DNA of 64,000 bases. Source: Spinellus fusiger. Taxonomy: Eukaryota; Mucoromycota; Mucoromycetes; Mucorales; Phycomycetaceae. The notes beneath the pieces were generated by a model, which did not search any database, was not told where the DNA came from, and saw only the letters and a program-made list of their open reading frames with translations. The stretch lies in NCBI GenBank assembly GCA_025094145.1, contig JALLLS010000013.1:186001-250000 (forward strand), written 5' to 3'. Made by a program: the position numbers and the translations under genes. Below are positions 1 through 10,985 of the stretch, in pieces (within the stretch, counting starts at the first letter, position 1; every line of letters begins with the position of its first letter).

Positions 1-663
1 AATTGTTTGACTTAATTGTAGGAAAGAAGAGGCTGGTGTATACATTACCAGAATAGAGAAAGATTATTATTTGTTTTGATATTCCCCTCCTTTTGCTATT
101 TCCCATACTGTCCATACAACTTGATACTCAAGTACTCGTCAAGATGAGCATAAATAAACAAGGTAATGTGCCATTATTAACAGAGAAACAATAGAAGGTG
201 ATAGACACTACCAAAGGCTATTCTTGAGATAAAAAGGTAAGCAGTGTCTTCATCTGGGCTTGAGCTCATTGAGATCTACAAGACACTCAATGTATTGTTA
301 TTAGGCAAGTAAAGACTCCTTTCAAGTCAGTCTTAGGTGGTCTTTTCTTTCTTATATATTGTCTAGGGTGTTTATGGTATATTCCCGAGCATAATTATCT
401 ATCTCCAAAGAATAAAGCACGAGGCTTTTAGGTTGTGGATTCTATTGCTATGAGGGAATGCACTTTGACAGTAGCTATAGTCATACCATACTATTATCTA
501 TACTATTACAATAAACAATATATTTTACTGATAATACAATTTGATATTGAGGTATCCACAAACCTTTTGATTTTAAATACAGTTCCATAAAAGGGCAAAA
601 TCTAGCTCACCCAGAAAGGAAGGAGATATCGCCGCTTAAAGACCAGAAAATTCTTTGGGTGTG
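1..663 (+). repeat. 5' flank of family A transposon, copy 1
   Basis: This stretch aligns closely by eye with 15756-16483, in the same orientation. Shared landmarks are the block around 40-250 (copy 2: about 15810-16030) and the block 562-663 (copy 2: about 16376-16483). It lies directly upstream of the decayed transposon gene beginning at 695, so I read it as the upstream part of that element. The repeat may extend left of base 1. No gene is seen in it. Confidence 0.75.
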
Positions 664-694
664 TATCTATTTTTATATTAAAATCTTCCTTACC

Positions 695-3547
695 ATGTCC
701 TTCTCTACCATCAGATTCAAGAAGAATGAAATCTTCACCTGCACTGTCTGCAAAAAGACATTCAAAGCAAAAGGAAATATGAAAGCACACACTGCCACCC
801 ACAACATGTAAGATTAATCTCAAGTTTAAAAGTAATGTTGCTCATCTCTACTTTGAATAGTCCCAAGATTACTTCTTCTCGGTATTTATCATAATAAAAA
901 CAGACATAGAATAATAAGAACCAAACTCATCATGCTTTATTGCTATTGTCTACAGACCTCTCTCTGCCATCACCACAGTCTTTCGTGTAGAAGAGAAGAG
1001 TGATGATGACCAGAAGAATATCACTGAAGCTGAAGAAGTGCTTGGAGAGGAACCTTCTTTGGGCTACTGTAGAAGATGAATTTGACATCAACAGCAACAC
1101 CTTTGAGGAGACTGCCTTTGTGGATGGCGTCTTCCCATTTACTTCAAGATTAGAAATGATCATGCATCGTTTCTTCACTGAGAATGAGGAGCGTATCTCG
1201 AGAAGATTTATAGGGGAGATTATTACCCTGTGTAAAAATGTGAGGGAGGCTTGTCTTGCCAACCCTCAAGAGAAATTCCCCTGCCTTGAACAGGGTTCCT
1301 AATCTTGAGAAGAGGGTGAGAAGCCATGTCCCCAAGTTCCCCACCACCACCCTCCACGAGTTCTCAATGAACAAGCCTTCAGAGCACTTGAGGCTCCTCA
1401 CCGCCAACCCCCACAAAACCAAAATGCTCTCTGCCTTGCCAGACAGGACTCCCGACCAGAAAGTTTCTGTGACTCAAGGAGAGAAGTGGAGAACCCACCC
1501 GCTGTTCCAGCACCCAATGGTAAATGATACCATCAGAGGTACTTCTGTTGACCTCTGGGTTGGAGATGTAGTGTGCGCCTCTCCCGGTGAAACAACAACA
1601 ACATACAAGCTCGCCTCTTTCTTCATGCAACATGGTAGACTGATGGCTGAGGCTTATGAAGAAGCACCTGGTCTCTCTTTTGACAGTAACATTGTCATTC
1701 TTGACATTGTTAGAGATGTTCAACTTTCTTCCAACACTTACATCAACTCCACCACCTACCACCCTCTTAAAAGGGTCACCACCAACCCCAACAGACAGTT
1801 CATGCCAGTGAAAATTGTGCCTCTGAGCTTGTTCTCAGATGACACGAGTGGAAATACCATCAAGAAGTGGAATAAGTTCGAGAGTTGGGTTATGTCACTT
1901 GCAGCAATGCCTCTTAAAGAGCAGAACAAGATCGAGAATATGTTCTTTCTTTGCACAAGTAACAAGTTGTCGGCGATAGAGATGCTTCCGGAGCTGGTAA
2001 AGGACTTGGAGATGTTGGAGAGAGGCGTCGAGATGTTCGATGTGGAGTTTGGAGAATCTGTCTTTGTTGTTGGTGTTCTTCACTTCATCATGGCAGACAA
2101 TCCCATGCATAAAGTGCTACTAGAGGAATGAAAGTGGAAGTGCAGTAGTGGAGGGTGCCCCTGCCAGAAGAAGAGAAGAGTTGGTGGAGATGTGCCAACA
2201 GTACAACGACAACCCCAACAATGCCAGCCCCAGAAGTAACCCCAGCACTGGCTATAAGCTAACTGGTGGTGAAGCCTTCTTGTCTCTCCAGTCGTGGGAT
2301 CCCTCCAAGGATTGCCCAGTAGAAATCCTGCATACTATTCTCCTTGGTGTTGCCAAACACCTTGTGATTGGTATGGTGCCATTTTACACAGAAAAAGAAG
2401 TCAAGCACTTGGAAGAAGGCTTCTTCAATTACAACTCAAAGGCTTTCACAAGAAAGCACTGCACAACTTTTCGCCTCTGTGGCTCATATCTCGGAAGAGA
2501 TTTTAAGATCATTGTTCAGCAGATGCCCACCATTTTGAATCAATTAATTCAAAAACGACTCATCAGCAACAATACTTCAAAGGCAATCATTTTTGATTGT
2601 TTTTTAAGCTTGGTTCTCTTGTATCCCTGTTATACATGCAAAGAATTGAAACATCCTTAGATGTTTATTTGAACAATGTGGAGTCCATTGTCACAGATTT
2701 GAATAGATCAATTGCCAACTACGATGCATTGGCAGCACCCAGCAAGTCTGCAAAGAAAGCAACCATTGGCAGCACTCTCAAGTTGCATTTGCTCGGTCAT
2801 CTTTGTGAAGACATTACTCGCCTTGCCTCGCCCATTCATTATGAAACAGAAAGAGGCGAGCAATTCAACAAGTTTATCCGTGAAAGGATAATCTTCACCA
2901 ACAGACGCTCGCCCTCTCGAGATGTTGCCGTTTCCTTTGGGAAAAAGTACATGTCGGTACACATCTTCCAAGGTGGGTACTGGCAGGTACCAGGCTATGG
3001 TGGTCTTCTCACTGCTGGTGCCAAGGTTCAGCTGTTCCAACAGTTCCGTCCTCTTGTTCTCTCCCGTGAGCTTGCTGATAATAACAGCAGCTCCAAAAGT
3101 ATTGTTGTTGGTCTTGCTGGTTTGTTTTTGTTGTCTTCTGCTGTCTTGCCTGTCTTTGGTAAGATTGTTGCCATTGAGAAGAATATTGCCACAATTCTTC
3201 CATACAACCTCAAACTAGCCTCTGACCAAACCTCACCCTTACACCGACAACCACAACATCTGGCCTTTGCCAAAGAAACTCATCATCTTTCCTCTTTCTT
3301 TGACTTTGGTCTTAAGGATGATATTGGAAACAATGTTGTCTTGCTCTTGAGCACCACTGTTGAGGTGAGCTATGATGGTGTAGTAGTTGTAGAGGCAGTT
3401 GACATTCAGTCAATGAATGAATGCACTGTGCTCAATGTAAGCAATTTTGGCTCTCTCTTTTGGACAATGACCACTAGAGTTAATTCAGTGTGTTCTATAA
3501 TAAATATTTTCTTAAACATTGTTATACTGCAAATACTGTGGGCTTAA
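695..3547 (+). pseudogene. Decayed DNA-transposon gene with C2H2 finger (family A)
   Basis: The reading begins at ATG 695 with a 38-residue segment holding a C2H2 zinc finger (CxxC-x12-HxxxH, bases about 740-802), then a GTAAGA donor at 809. Coding resumes in at least three frames: about 1075-1300, 1256-2131, 2148-2660 and 2597-3547. Frame changes near 1078, 1290, 2131 and 2630 show decay. Recognisable blocks are DNPMHK near 2097, CPVEILHTILLGVAKHL near 2314-2364, KLHLLGHLCEDITRL near 2779-2823 and RRSPSRDVAVSFGKKY near 2902-2949. These motifs recur in a large fungal family of transposon-derived proteins. I know the family from its motifs but cannot assign a superfamily name safely. The last 90 codons have a homologue, inverted, at 15480-15755, which confirms that this is a repeated element. 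It is unlikely to make a functional protein. Confidence 0.7.
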
Positions 3548-3830
3548 GGATAACACATTGTGTTAAGAGAAGAATATCAGTGACTGAGTTGTAATATTAA
3601 GTGGATTCTTGTTCTATTTCTTGTCTTTACAGCCAATTCTATACTTTTTAATTGCAAAGTCAATAGTCATTGCTAAAACAGGCAAGCAGAGTTTGAAATT
3701 GAACATTTAGACAGCGAAAAGGCCTTTTCAATCACATTAGCCAATTACATGAATATTACTATTTTATTCTCAGGATATTTCCTTTTATATCCCAAAAATC
3801 TTTGGGTGTGTATTCCAAGAGATGGCAGGT
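3548..3830 (+). repeat. 3' tail of family A transposon, copy 1
   Basis: The non-coding sequence after the pseudogene is similar, in reverse complement, to 15317-15490. Both share the order of short blocks around the sequence at 3648-3770 (TTTAATTGC..., ...CACATTAGCCAA). A short string CTTTGGGTGTGTA occurs near 653 upstream and again near 3801 here, so it may mark the ends of the element. Confidence 0.6.
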
Positions 3831-4860
3831 AATAAATTAAGATGGATATTGCCTATCTTACTGTGTAACTCCTATACACAAGGCAACTATTGTGTGTGAC
3901 TGTATTACATTCATTTTAAGAAAAGAATCAATTTGCACTGAGTTGGTAAACATCCTTTTATGCTTCAGACGTGGTTCTTTTCTTTCTTTCTTTCTTTCTA
4001 CTGACAATGCATATGCACAATTATCTATATAGTTTGATCTCTACAGCATCTCTCAACGCTCATTGGTCTATAGAATCCCCCTTCAATGAAAGAGAAAGAC
4101 TAATCTCGGGGCTGGCTCTATCATTGTGAGCAGATCTATCCTATGTAACATGTTGAAATACCAGCATTGAATAGATACTGAGCACGAGTACTCCCATGGT
4201 GGGCAGATGTCTTGAGCACCATCCATCCTACCCTCAGGTCACTCAATAGCCACATACAATTATACTGGTATTCTACTATAGAACTAATGTATAGAACTTG
4301 ATCTGGTGGTAAGTGGTGTTGAGAGTCTGTGCATCGGAAAGAGCAGTGTGCACTCCGACAAGCACCTCAGTGATCAAACAGATTTGCTGAACTAGACTTC
4401 TGCTGCCTATGCATACACCCCAAAAGGCAGGTCTACAACCCTTTGGAATGGGTGGAGAAGGTGCCATGCAGAGTGTCCTACTTCTAGACTAGAACCAATA
4501 ATAATGACAGTGTAGTGCTACCTTATTCATTCTCATCTGGCACGGATCTTGATGTCATTGAGTCTATCTCTGGGTCTGTTGGATGGAAACATATTGAAAA
4601 GATATGTTTGTTCACTCTACACGAGCCCATTGGGAGGATGGTTCTTTTTTTTTCTTTTTTCTTTCTTTCTTTCTTTCTTCTTGTTACTGAGGTGAGATAG
4701 ACACCACTCACACATCCCCACTGACATCCTCACTGCCTACATGAGGCGGAGATGGGATGATAGTTACTAAGGATGGACACACTTATTCCGGGTATTTTAC
4801 ACTCATTGATTGATTCATTGATTGGATAGTGTGTTGGATAAATTGATAAAGGAATTGTAA
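3831..4860. other. Intergenic, no gene seen
   Basis: AT-rich sequence without a supported reading frame. It holds a (TTTC)n tract near 3980-4000 and a T/C-rich tract at 4641-4680. The short open frames here have no recognisable content. Confidence 0.6.
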
Positions 4861-4946
4861 TACACCATTTACGGAAATTAATTGTTCACTTTTTACGAGC
4901 GAAATTTAATTCAAAATGTAAACGAATAATTTCTGGAAATGGTGTA
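4861..4946. mobile_element. MITE-like TIR element, copy 1
   Basis: The left end CACCATTTACGGAAATTAAT (from 4863) is matched by the reverse complement of the right end, CACCATTTCCAGAAATTATT (ending 4944). TA lies directly outside both ends, as expected for Tc1/mariner-type insertion. The core is about 82 bp with no coding capacity. A relative sits at about 48469-48568. TIRs, TA flanks and a second copy support a non-autonomous element. Confidence 0.75.
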
Positions 4947-4964
4947 TCATAATGAAGTCGGGAG

Positions 4965-5168
4965 ATGAAAACAGCATCGGACTTGCCAATAAAAGAAAGG
5001 TATCGGCTCAGTGTGGATATGGATCTGCTGTTGGATTTGATATGTGTACCCCGCTTTTGGGATCATATAACTCAGCTAATTAAAAGATCGACAGACAAGT
5101 CACAAATGCCTATCATTCCGTTATCCAATGTTTTCACTAAGCTCATGTCGTCACAACAGCACTTATAA
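4965..5168 (+). CDS. Small hypothetical ORF (67 aa)
   Basis: An ATG-to-TAA frame of 67 codons starts 18 bases after the MITE and ends 221 bases before the Vrg4 start on the same strand. The peptide has no motif I recognise. It is mixed in composition and not low-complexity. It could be a small orphan gene, the last exon of a lost gene cut by the MITE, or a chance frame in the Vrg4 promoter region. Confidence is low. Confidence 0.2.
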   Translation: MKTASDLPIKERYRLSVDMDLLLDLICVPRFWDHITQLIKRSTDKSQMPIIPLSNVFTKLMSSQQHL

Positions 5169-5196
5169 CCTAAATATAATAGCATGTCCTCCCTTA

Positions 5197-5252
5197 CCTT
5201 TTTCCCTTTCCTTCTTTTTCCCTTTTTCCCCTTCCTTCTCTTCCTTCTTCTT
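5197..5252 (+). promoter_or_regulatory. Pyrimidine tract upstream of Vrg4-like gene
   Basis: An almost pure C/T tract on the + strand lies about 140-190 bases before the Vrg4 start codon. CT-rich tracts are common in fungal promoters of highly expressed genes. A role here is inferred from position only. Confidence 0.35.
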
Positions 5253-5389
5253 AGTGTAATTTGAGAGTGGAAACAACTCACCTGTCTTGATAATCAGTGG
5301 AAGAAAGAGTTAACAGAGCAAAACAAACAGGCCGACAGACAGGCAGACAGGCAAATTGCAATTTTAATCCATAGCATAGACCTGCGACT

Positions 5390-6814
5390 ATGAGTACAAA
5401 GCCAGACTATAAGATTCTCGTGAATGAGGAACCCAGCTCCTCCTCCTCCTCCTCCAATCCTACTTCTTCCTCCTCCTCCAATTCCCCACCTGGCCAGACG
5501 TCTTCTATTGTCACCTCCTCACTCTTTAACCCTTCACCCGGTGTGCGTGCTGCTCTGCCGATAGCGAGTTATTGCTGTGCGAGCATTCTAATGACAGTCA
5601 CAAATAAGTATGTACTGAGTGGTTATGAATTCAATATGAACTTTCTACTCTTGACAGTACAGGTAAAGTACCTTATGAAAGGAAGGGGGCCTGTCCACTA
5701 ACCCACCTGTCTATGGAATAAAAGAACATTGTTACTGTCACTCTTCTCCAAACATTCAAATTCCTTAATCTCATCAAATACCGTGAATTCGATAAAGACG
5801 AAGCTCGTAAATGGATGCCTATTGCTTGTTATTTGGTAGCCATGATTTACACTGGTTCCAAGGCACTGCAATATCTGAGAATTCCAATTTACACTATCTT
5901 CAAGAATTTAACCATCATCCTAATTGCCTATGGTGAAGTCATTTGGTTTGGAGGCAACATCAGCTCTACTGTTATGATCTCCTTTGCTCTCATGGTGAGT
6001 GAAGAAGGGAAACTACTCTCAGCACATGTATTCAATGGATGGCAATTAGATATTCTCTTCCGTGATTGCCGGCTGGGCCGAAATTGCTGATAGTCTTTCT
6101 ACTGTTGTAGACCTAGAGATCACTCTTTTTGGGTATTTCTGGATGGCTACCAATTGTCTTTCCTCTGCCTCGTTTGTGCTCTACATGCGCAAGAGAATTA
6201 AGCTTACCAATTTTAAGGATTTCGATACTGTTTACTACAACAACATGCTGTCTATTCCACTGCTGATTATTCCTAGTCTTTTATTTGAAGATTGGAGTGC
6301 TGAGAACTTACAGAAGAACTTGTAAGCCATGAACAACTGTCTTAAGAGTAGATTATCTCATTCGTTCATGTATGTGTATGTATGTATATATATATATATC
6401 CAGTCCTGCTGATATTCGCCAACAAATAATGTATGCCATGGTGTTCTCGGGTGTGTCTGCTTTTGTTATGTCCTATGCATCAGCATGGTGTGTCCGTACT
6501 ACTTCCTCCACAACCTATTCGATGGTGGGTGCATTGAATAAGCTTCCTCTTGCTGCCTCGGGTATTTTGTTCTTTGGTGATCCTGCTACATTGGCTAATG
6601 TTGCAGCCATTGGTATTGGTAAGCTAAAACTGTAGTCATAGCACATGTAGATGGACAGATTCCTAACCCTGGTGGTCTTATAGGATTCATTGCAGGACTA
6701 GTGTATTCGTATGGAAAGACAGTCGACAATAGGCCCAAAGGATACCAACCACAAAGCATTCCCATGTCAGTCTCCAGCCAAAGTGCAGCAGATGCAGCAA
6801 AGGCACCTAAATAA
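5390..6814 (+). CDS. VRG4: GDP-mannose transporter, Golgi (Vrg4/Gmt1 type)
   Basis: This gene encodes a multi-pass nucleotide-sugar transporter that would carry GDP-mannose into the Golgi lumen for mannosylation of proteins and lipids. Five exons join in frame: 5390-5662, 5725-5994, 6050-6321, 6404-6618, 6684-6814, giving 386 residues, the usual family size. Each intron has GT-AG ends. Visible signatures are a serine-rich cytosolic N-terminus (about residues 15-35), many hydrophobic segments, [13 protein letters not shown] in exon 3, and GALNK at about residues 314-318, the nucleotide-sugar binding motif of Vrg4 proteins. The C-terminal tail is short and polar. The start is the first ATG of the exon. 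Other drug/metabolite-transporter family members lack GALNK, so the assignment is firm. Confidence 0.92.
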
Positions 6815-9666
6815 TTGCCTTGTAGTAAGTCTCCAGCCATTCTAGAAGAGAGTATAAGGTACATAGCAGTTATTTCATACCTCGTACTTTTAGAGCTATG
6901 GCTTTAGTTTGTCCTATCTCTTTTTCTCTCTCTTTTCTTTCTTTCTTTTTTTTTCTTTTTTTTTCTTTTTTTTTCTTTGGAAAAGTGTATCTGTTGACAC
7001 CGTTTTTATTGTTTTGTCTATCTTGTAAAGAGTTGATACTTAAAGATAGATTGTAGCCTTCTCAATATTATGTAATTAAATACAATGACTTAGTTCTATG
7101 TTCTATGGATTGAAGAAAACTCAAGATAGATTCACTTTATAAGCCAGTTTGTAGAATGAAATAGGGATCATGGAATTAGGGACATACAATCATTTAGAAT
7201 GAGCATTCGAAAGGGTGGTTTTGGTGGAATCAACTTATTGCACATCTTGGTGTGAAGAGTATGCTTTTGATAAAGGTATTACCAAGAGAAGCATGTGCAG
7301 ATCAATCAAGACCCTCTTTATTTGACTTTTCCATTAAAACTCCTTATAAAAAGAATGCTCGTGTAGTGTATGGGGTATGTAAGTCCATCTAAGAATGATG
7401 AAGGAATTGTGCAGAAATGAATGGGCATTTTCTCTCTGCTGAGCAGACTAGTAAGGCATCTAATAAAGCTTCTTCACTTTGAGCCAAATGTGATACTTTT
7501 CTAGGCTATTTTAATGGTGAATCTATTCTAATTCTTTAAGGGCTTTTCCTCAAGTACACTCTACATAGTATCACAACGAATTCATTCTAATGCACAGAAC
7601 AATGGCATTGTGTTGTACATTTTAGCATTATTTTAATTCATTAGTCGAGTGTGTTTTCAGTGCAGATCTGTCTTTTGTAGATCATTAGGCTATTTTATAG
7701 TACTCTTTTTTTCTTTTCTTTTCTGATAAACTAAGTTAGGCGTATCTATGTAACGCCAAGACAACAGTAGTATTTCTCTGTTTTGCTTCCTTGTTTTTTC
7801 TTTGTCTTTTGTAGGCTGGATATGTCCTATCTCTTGGATGGATTTATTGTTGTATTACTCCATGGGCTATTCTCTTTTCATTCTGATTGTGTAAAGACCA
7901 CAGAACAACATGGGCTACAGACACAATGAATACAAATCCTACTGACCTTTTGTTTTTTTGTCTTTTGTTTTCTGCTTTGCCTGACAGTTTAAAAGTAGTT
8001 AATTATTTTTGATGGGGTGGGTTTTTGTTTTTTTGTTTTTTTGTTTTTTTGTTTTTTTGTTTGATTGGCCATTGCGGAAAAGGAATGGCTATTTAGACTC
8101 ATTAGCCTCACTTTTTTTTTCATTTATTTATGCTTCAGCAAGGACATATATTTAACATCAGAAAAGCTGCAGGTCCATCGAATGCATTGATTTGTAGAAT
8201 GCCCCATCTGTTCATTATTGAGGTGCATTTAACCCCTCAGTTGGATTGAAGGGAGGCTTTCTTTTTTCTTCTTCTTCAGGAATTACAATCCTTTGATCGG
8301 GATTTTCTATGGAACTTTAAGAACCTATTTCCCGTAGTGTAAGGATAATGGTATTTATATCACCATGGTGAGTACTTGCTTTGTTAAGACTAGTTGACTG
8401 ATAATAATTTAGACTTTATAGATTGGAATCCTATTTTTTATTCTATCTTCTATATCTATCTTTTTCTACAAAGACAGAAATATATCTTCTTCTTACCAAT
8501 AAAGCAGCAAACTTTTAAAAAAATAGAATACAAAAGGTAACAGAACATTTCAATTTCAATTTTTAGTGTTATTATTTTATGGTGGTTATAGATTAATACA
8601 AAACTTTATTTCATAAACAAAGGTCTTTTTTAATTCATCAGGCAGTATCTTGTTATCTTAAAGTCTAAACCCACAAAAGAATGATGATTAAGAGTAGAAA
8701 ATGAAATAAATAAATAAATATACATTTATAGCTGATATAGTCTATTAATTGTGTATTTTACCTTATTCACCAATTGAGCACTATGAGTGATTAAATAACA
8801 AATATATCTTTCATTTAAAAATAATCTAAATAAAGAAGGCCAGTACTATCAACACCTACTCCCTATTGGAGATACTCTCTTCTTTAGATAGATGAATAAA
8901 TGAACAAGCAGAATCCATTTATTTGGAAATTCAGCAGTACTGGATGGCCTTCCTTTAGTAGAAGATATTTAAAATATTTCTATCAATCTAATTATAAAAA
9001 TTACTATAGTGCAATTGTAGAGTATAAAAGGAATGATTTGATTTGATTTTATTGATTCAATTATAAATGGCAAAAAGTATAAGTTCCGATCTATAGCCAC
9101 AAGCACCATAGAAAAGGGAGACTTTATGTTATGAACTTCACAACTGAAAAAAGGGCCATTGCATGCCTATTAGCCTCTGATATTCTTACTCAATGACAAG
9201 TGCTCAGTGTAGAACAGAGAGCAAAGAAATGCAGTCTCTTAGTGGCTTTCTACTCTCCCTTGAAGCTGTTTTCTTTCTTTGATGAATGCTATATTTTTCA
9301 GTCATTAGAATCACATGTAAAGAATGTACTGATAAACCGTAGGCACACGCATCTATTGCGGATTCAACTCGGATAACAAATACCAAGCTAGCGGAATAAA
9401 ATACACCAGACTAATCTTACATTAGAGTCAATAACACAAAAGGAGAATCATAATAAAACAAAATAAAAAGAATGTAATCACTAGAAACATAAAAGTAAAA
9501 TAATAATAATAAATAGTAGAAATGATAAAATTAGAAACATAAGCCTTAGTCAACACAAGTAAACTGTGGAAAATCGAATGCCCATTTGAAAGGAATGCAC
9601 TAATAACAACCGTTTGAATAGTAGTCATCACCAAGAACTGGCTGTGAAAATTTTAGATATGTTCAG
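6815..9666. other. Intergenic, AT-rich, no gene seen
   Basis: About 2.85 kb without a supported gene. It holds T-rich tracts at about 6930-6976, an 8-bp T7G tandem array at about 8020-8063, and A/T-rich stretches. Short frames at 9204-9634 on the minus strand are hydrophobic or low-complexity and look like chance. Confidence 0.6.
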
Positions 9667-10985
9667 CTATTTACATTTAACTCCTGTGCTTGGCTTTGTA
9701 AGAGCCGAGTTGCGTCTAGCAACCTTGTAACTTGTCAATTTGGTTTGAGTTGTTACGTCTGTTGTTTTTGGTGCTGGTTTCTGCTTCTTGACGGCTCTTG
9801 TGCGTTTCTGGCCTCTTTCTTCTTCCTCTTCTTTTTCTCTTTCAATTTCCTGGGCCAGGGCTTCTCGGAGTCGATTTTTGGCTGTACTCATGGCTTTTTC
9901 ATCCTCCAATTTCTCCTGTGTCAGTTTCACCCATTCATCACTATTGCCAATGACTTCATAGTCAAACACTGGGTCCCATTCTTTGGTGGCTGGTGTCTTA
10001 TTCACAAAAATGACACGTCCTGTCCGTGTGCTGTGTACCATACGCGCTGCCTGCTTAATGAACTTTTTAAGAGCCGGAATCTTCAGCGAAGTACCCATGA
10101 CAATCATCAAATCGGGCTTCTTCTTTAGATCATTGGCCTGCAATTGACCAATAACCTCACCATTGGGGTGCTCTTCGTTGTACAAGACAATATCAGGTCG
10201 AAGTGTGCCTGTGGCAAGAGTACGCTTGCCAAGACGTGTGCGCTCGCTATCGGTAAATTCGCATTTAGGACAGGGTGGCGGGGATCCTTCACGGAATTGT
10301 CTTTCATATTCAGTTGAGAAATCATAGAGAGAACAGCAAAGAGTACATTTTACATTGGCCATGGAGCCATGGAGCTGTACAACGGGTAGATTGAGTCGCT
10401 CTTCAAGACAGTCAATATTTTGAGTGTAGCATCGCATCAACTGTCCTCTCTCTTGCAGTGCACTAATAAAAGTATGTGTTTCCGTGGGTTTTGCAGTAGA
10501 GATAAGCGATTTTAGTTCAGCCATAAATGTATAAAAACATTTTGTTTGGCTTTCGTCTCTGAAAAGTGTAGCGTCAAATAACTCTTGTCCACGCAAAACT
10601 GTTTTTGGGTGCTTCTTTTTGACCAAATTGTAAAGACCATCAGAAGACCGGAAGTCCTAGAATATAAATACAAATACAAATACAAATACAAATATAGAAT
10701 GAGAACGCGTCGCCTTAGTGATATGCATGATGGTATTGCCTAGACAACGCTTTTTTTTTCTTTTTTTTCTATAGAGGGAAAAAATGCAGAAAAAAAAATA
10801 TAGGAAAAAAAGTGCTGGTGCAAATAACAGTGACTATAAATACTTACAGGAATTCCTCCACTACACGATATTCCTGCACCAGTGATCACCAGAACACGTT
10901 TACTCCTGGCAACACATGCAGCTAGATCAGCAACAAACTGATCGTTGGCCTGTGTTTGTTGTGAGATGACGATGTTCACTTTCAT
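9667..10985 (-). CDS. NAD-dependent deacetylase, Hst3/Hst4-like sirtuin
   Basis: A class I sirtuin of 375 residues that would remove acetyl groups from lysines using NAD+. Two exons: 10848-10985 and 9667-10656, with a 191-bp intron whose donor reads GTAAGT. The intron contains an (ACAAAT)n-like tract at 10664-10697. Motifs in order: GAGISCSGGIPDFRSSDGLY (NAD+ binding, about residues 36-55), TQNID at about 124-128, the catalytic His in LHG at about 142, and zinc cysteines C150/C153 and C175/C178. TQNIDCLEERL is typical of the Hst3/Hst4 branch, which deacetylates H3 K56 in yeasts. That target is inferred. The C-terminus (from about residue 300) is charged, with a Glu run and a Lys/Arg-rich stretch that may be a nuclear signal. 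I used ATG 10985, not the upstream TTG. It ends with TAG. Confidence 0.85.

Noticed and set aside
10705..10710. ACGCGT (MluI cell-cycle box) near the sirtuin gene
   Set aside because: It is a single site inside the intron, with no second copy nearby, so it is likely chance.
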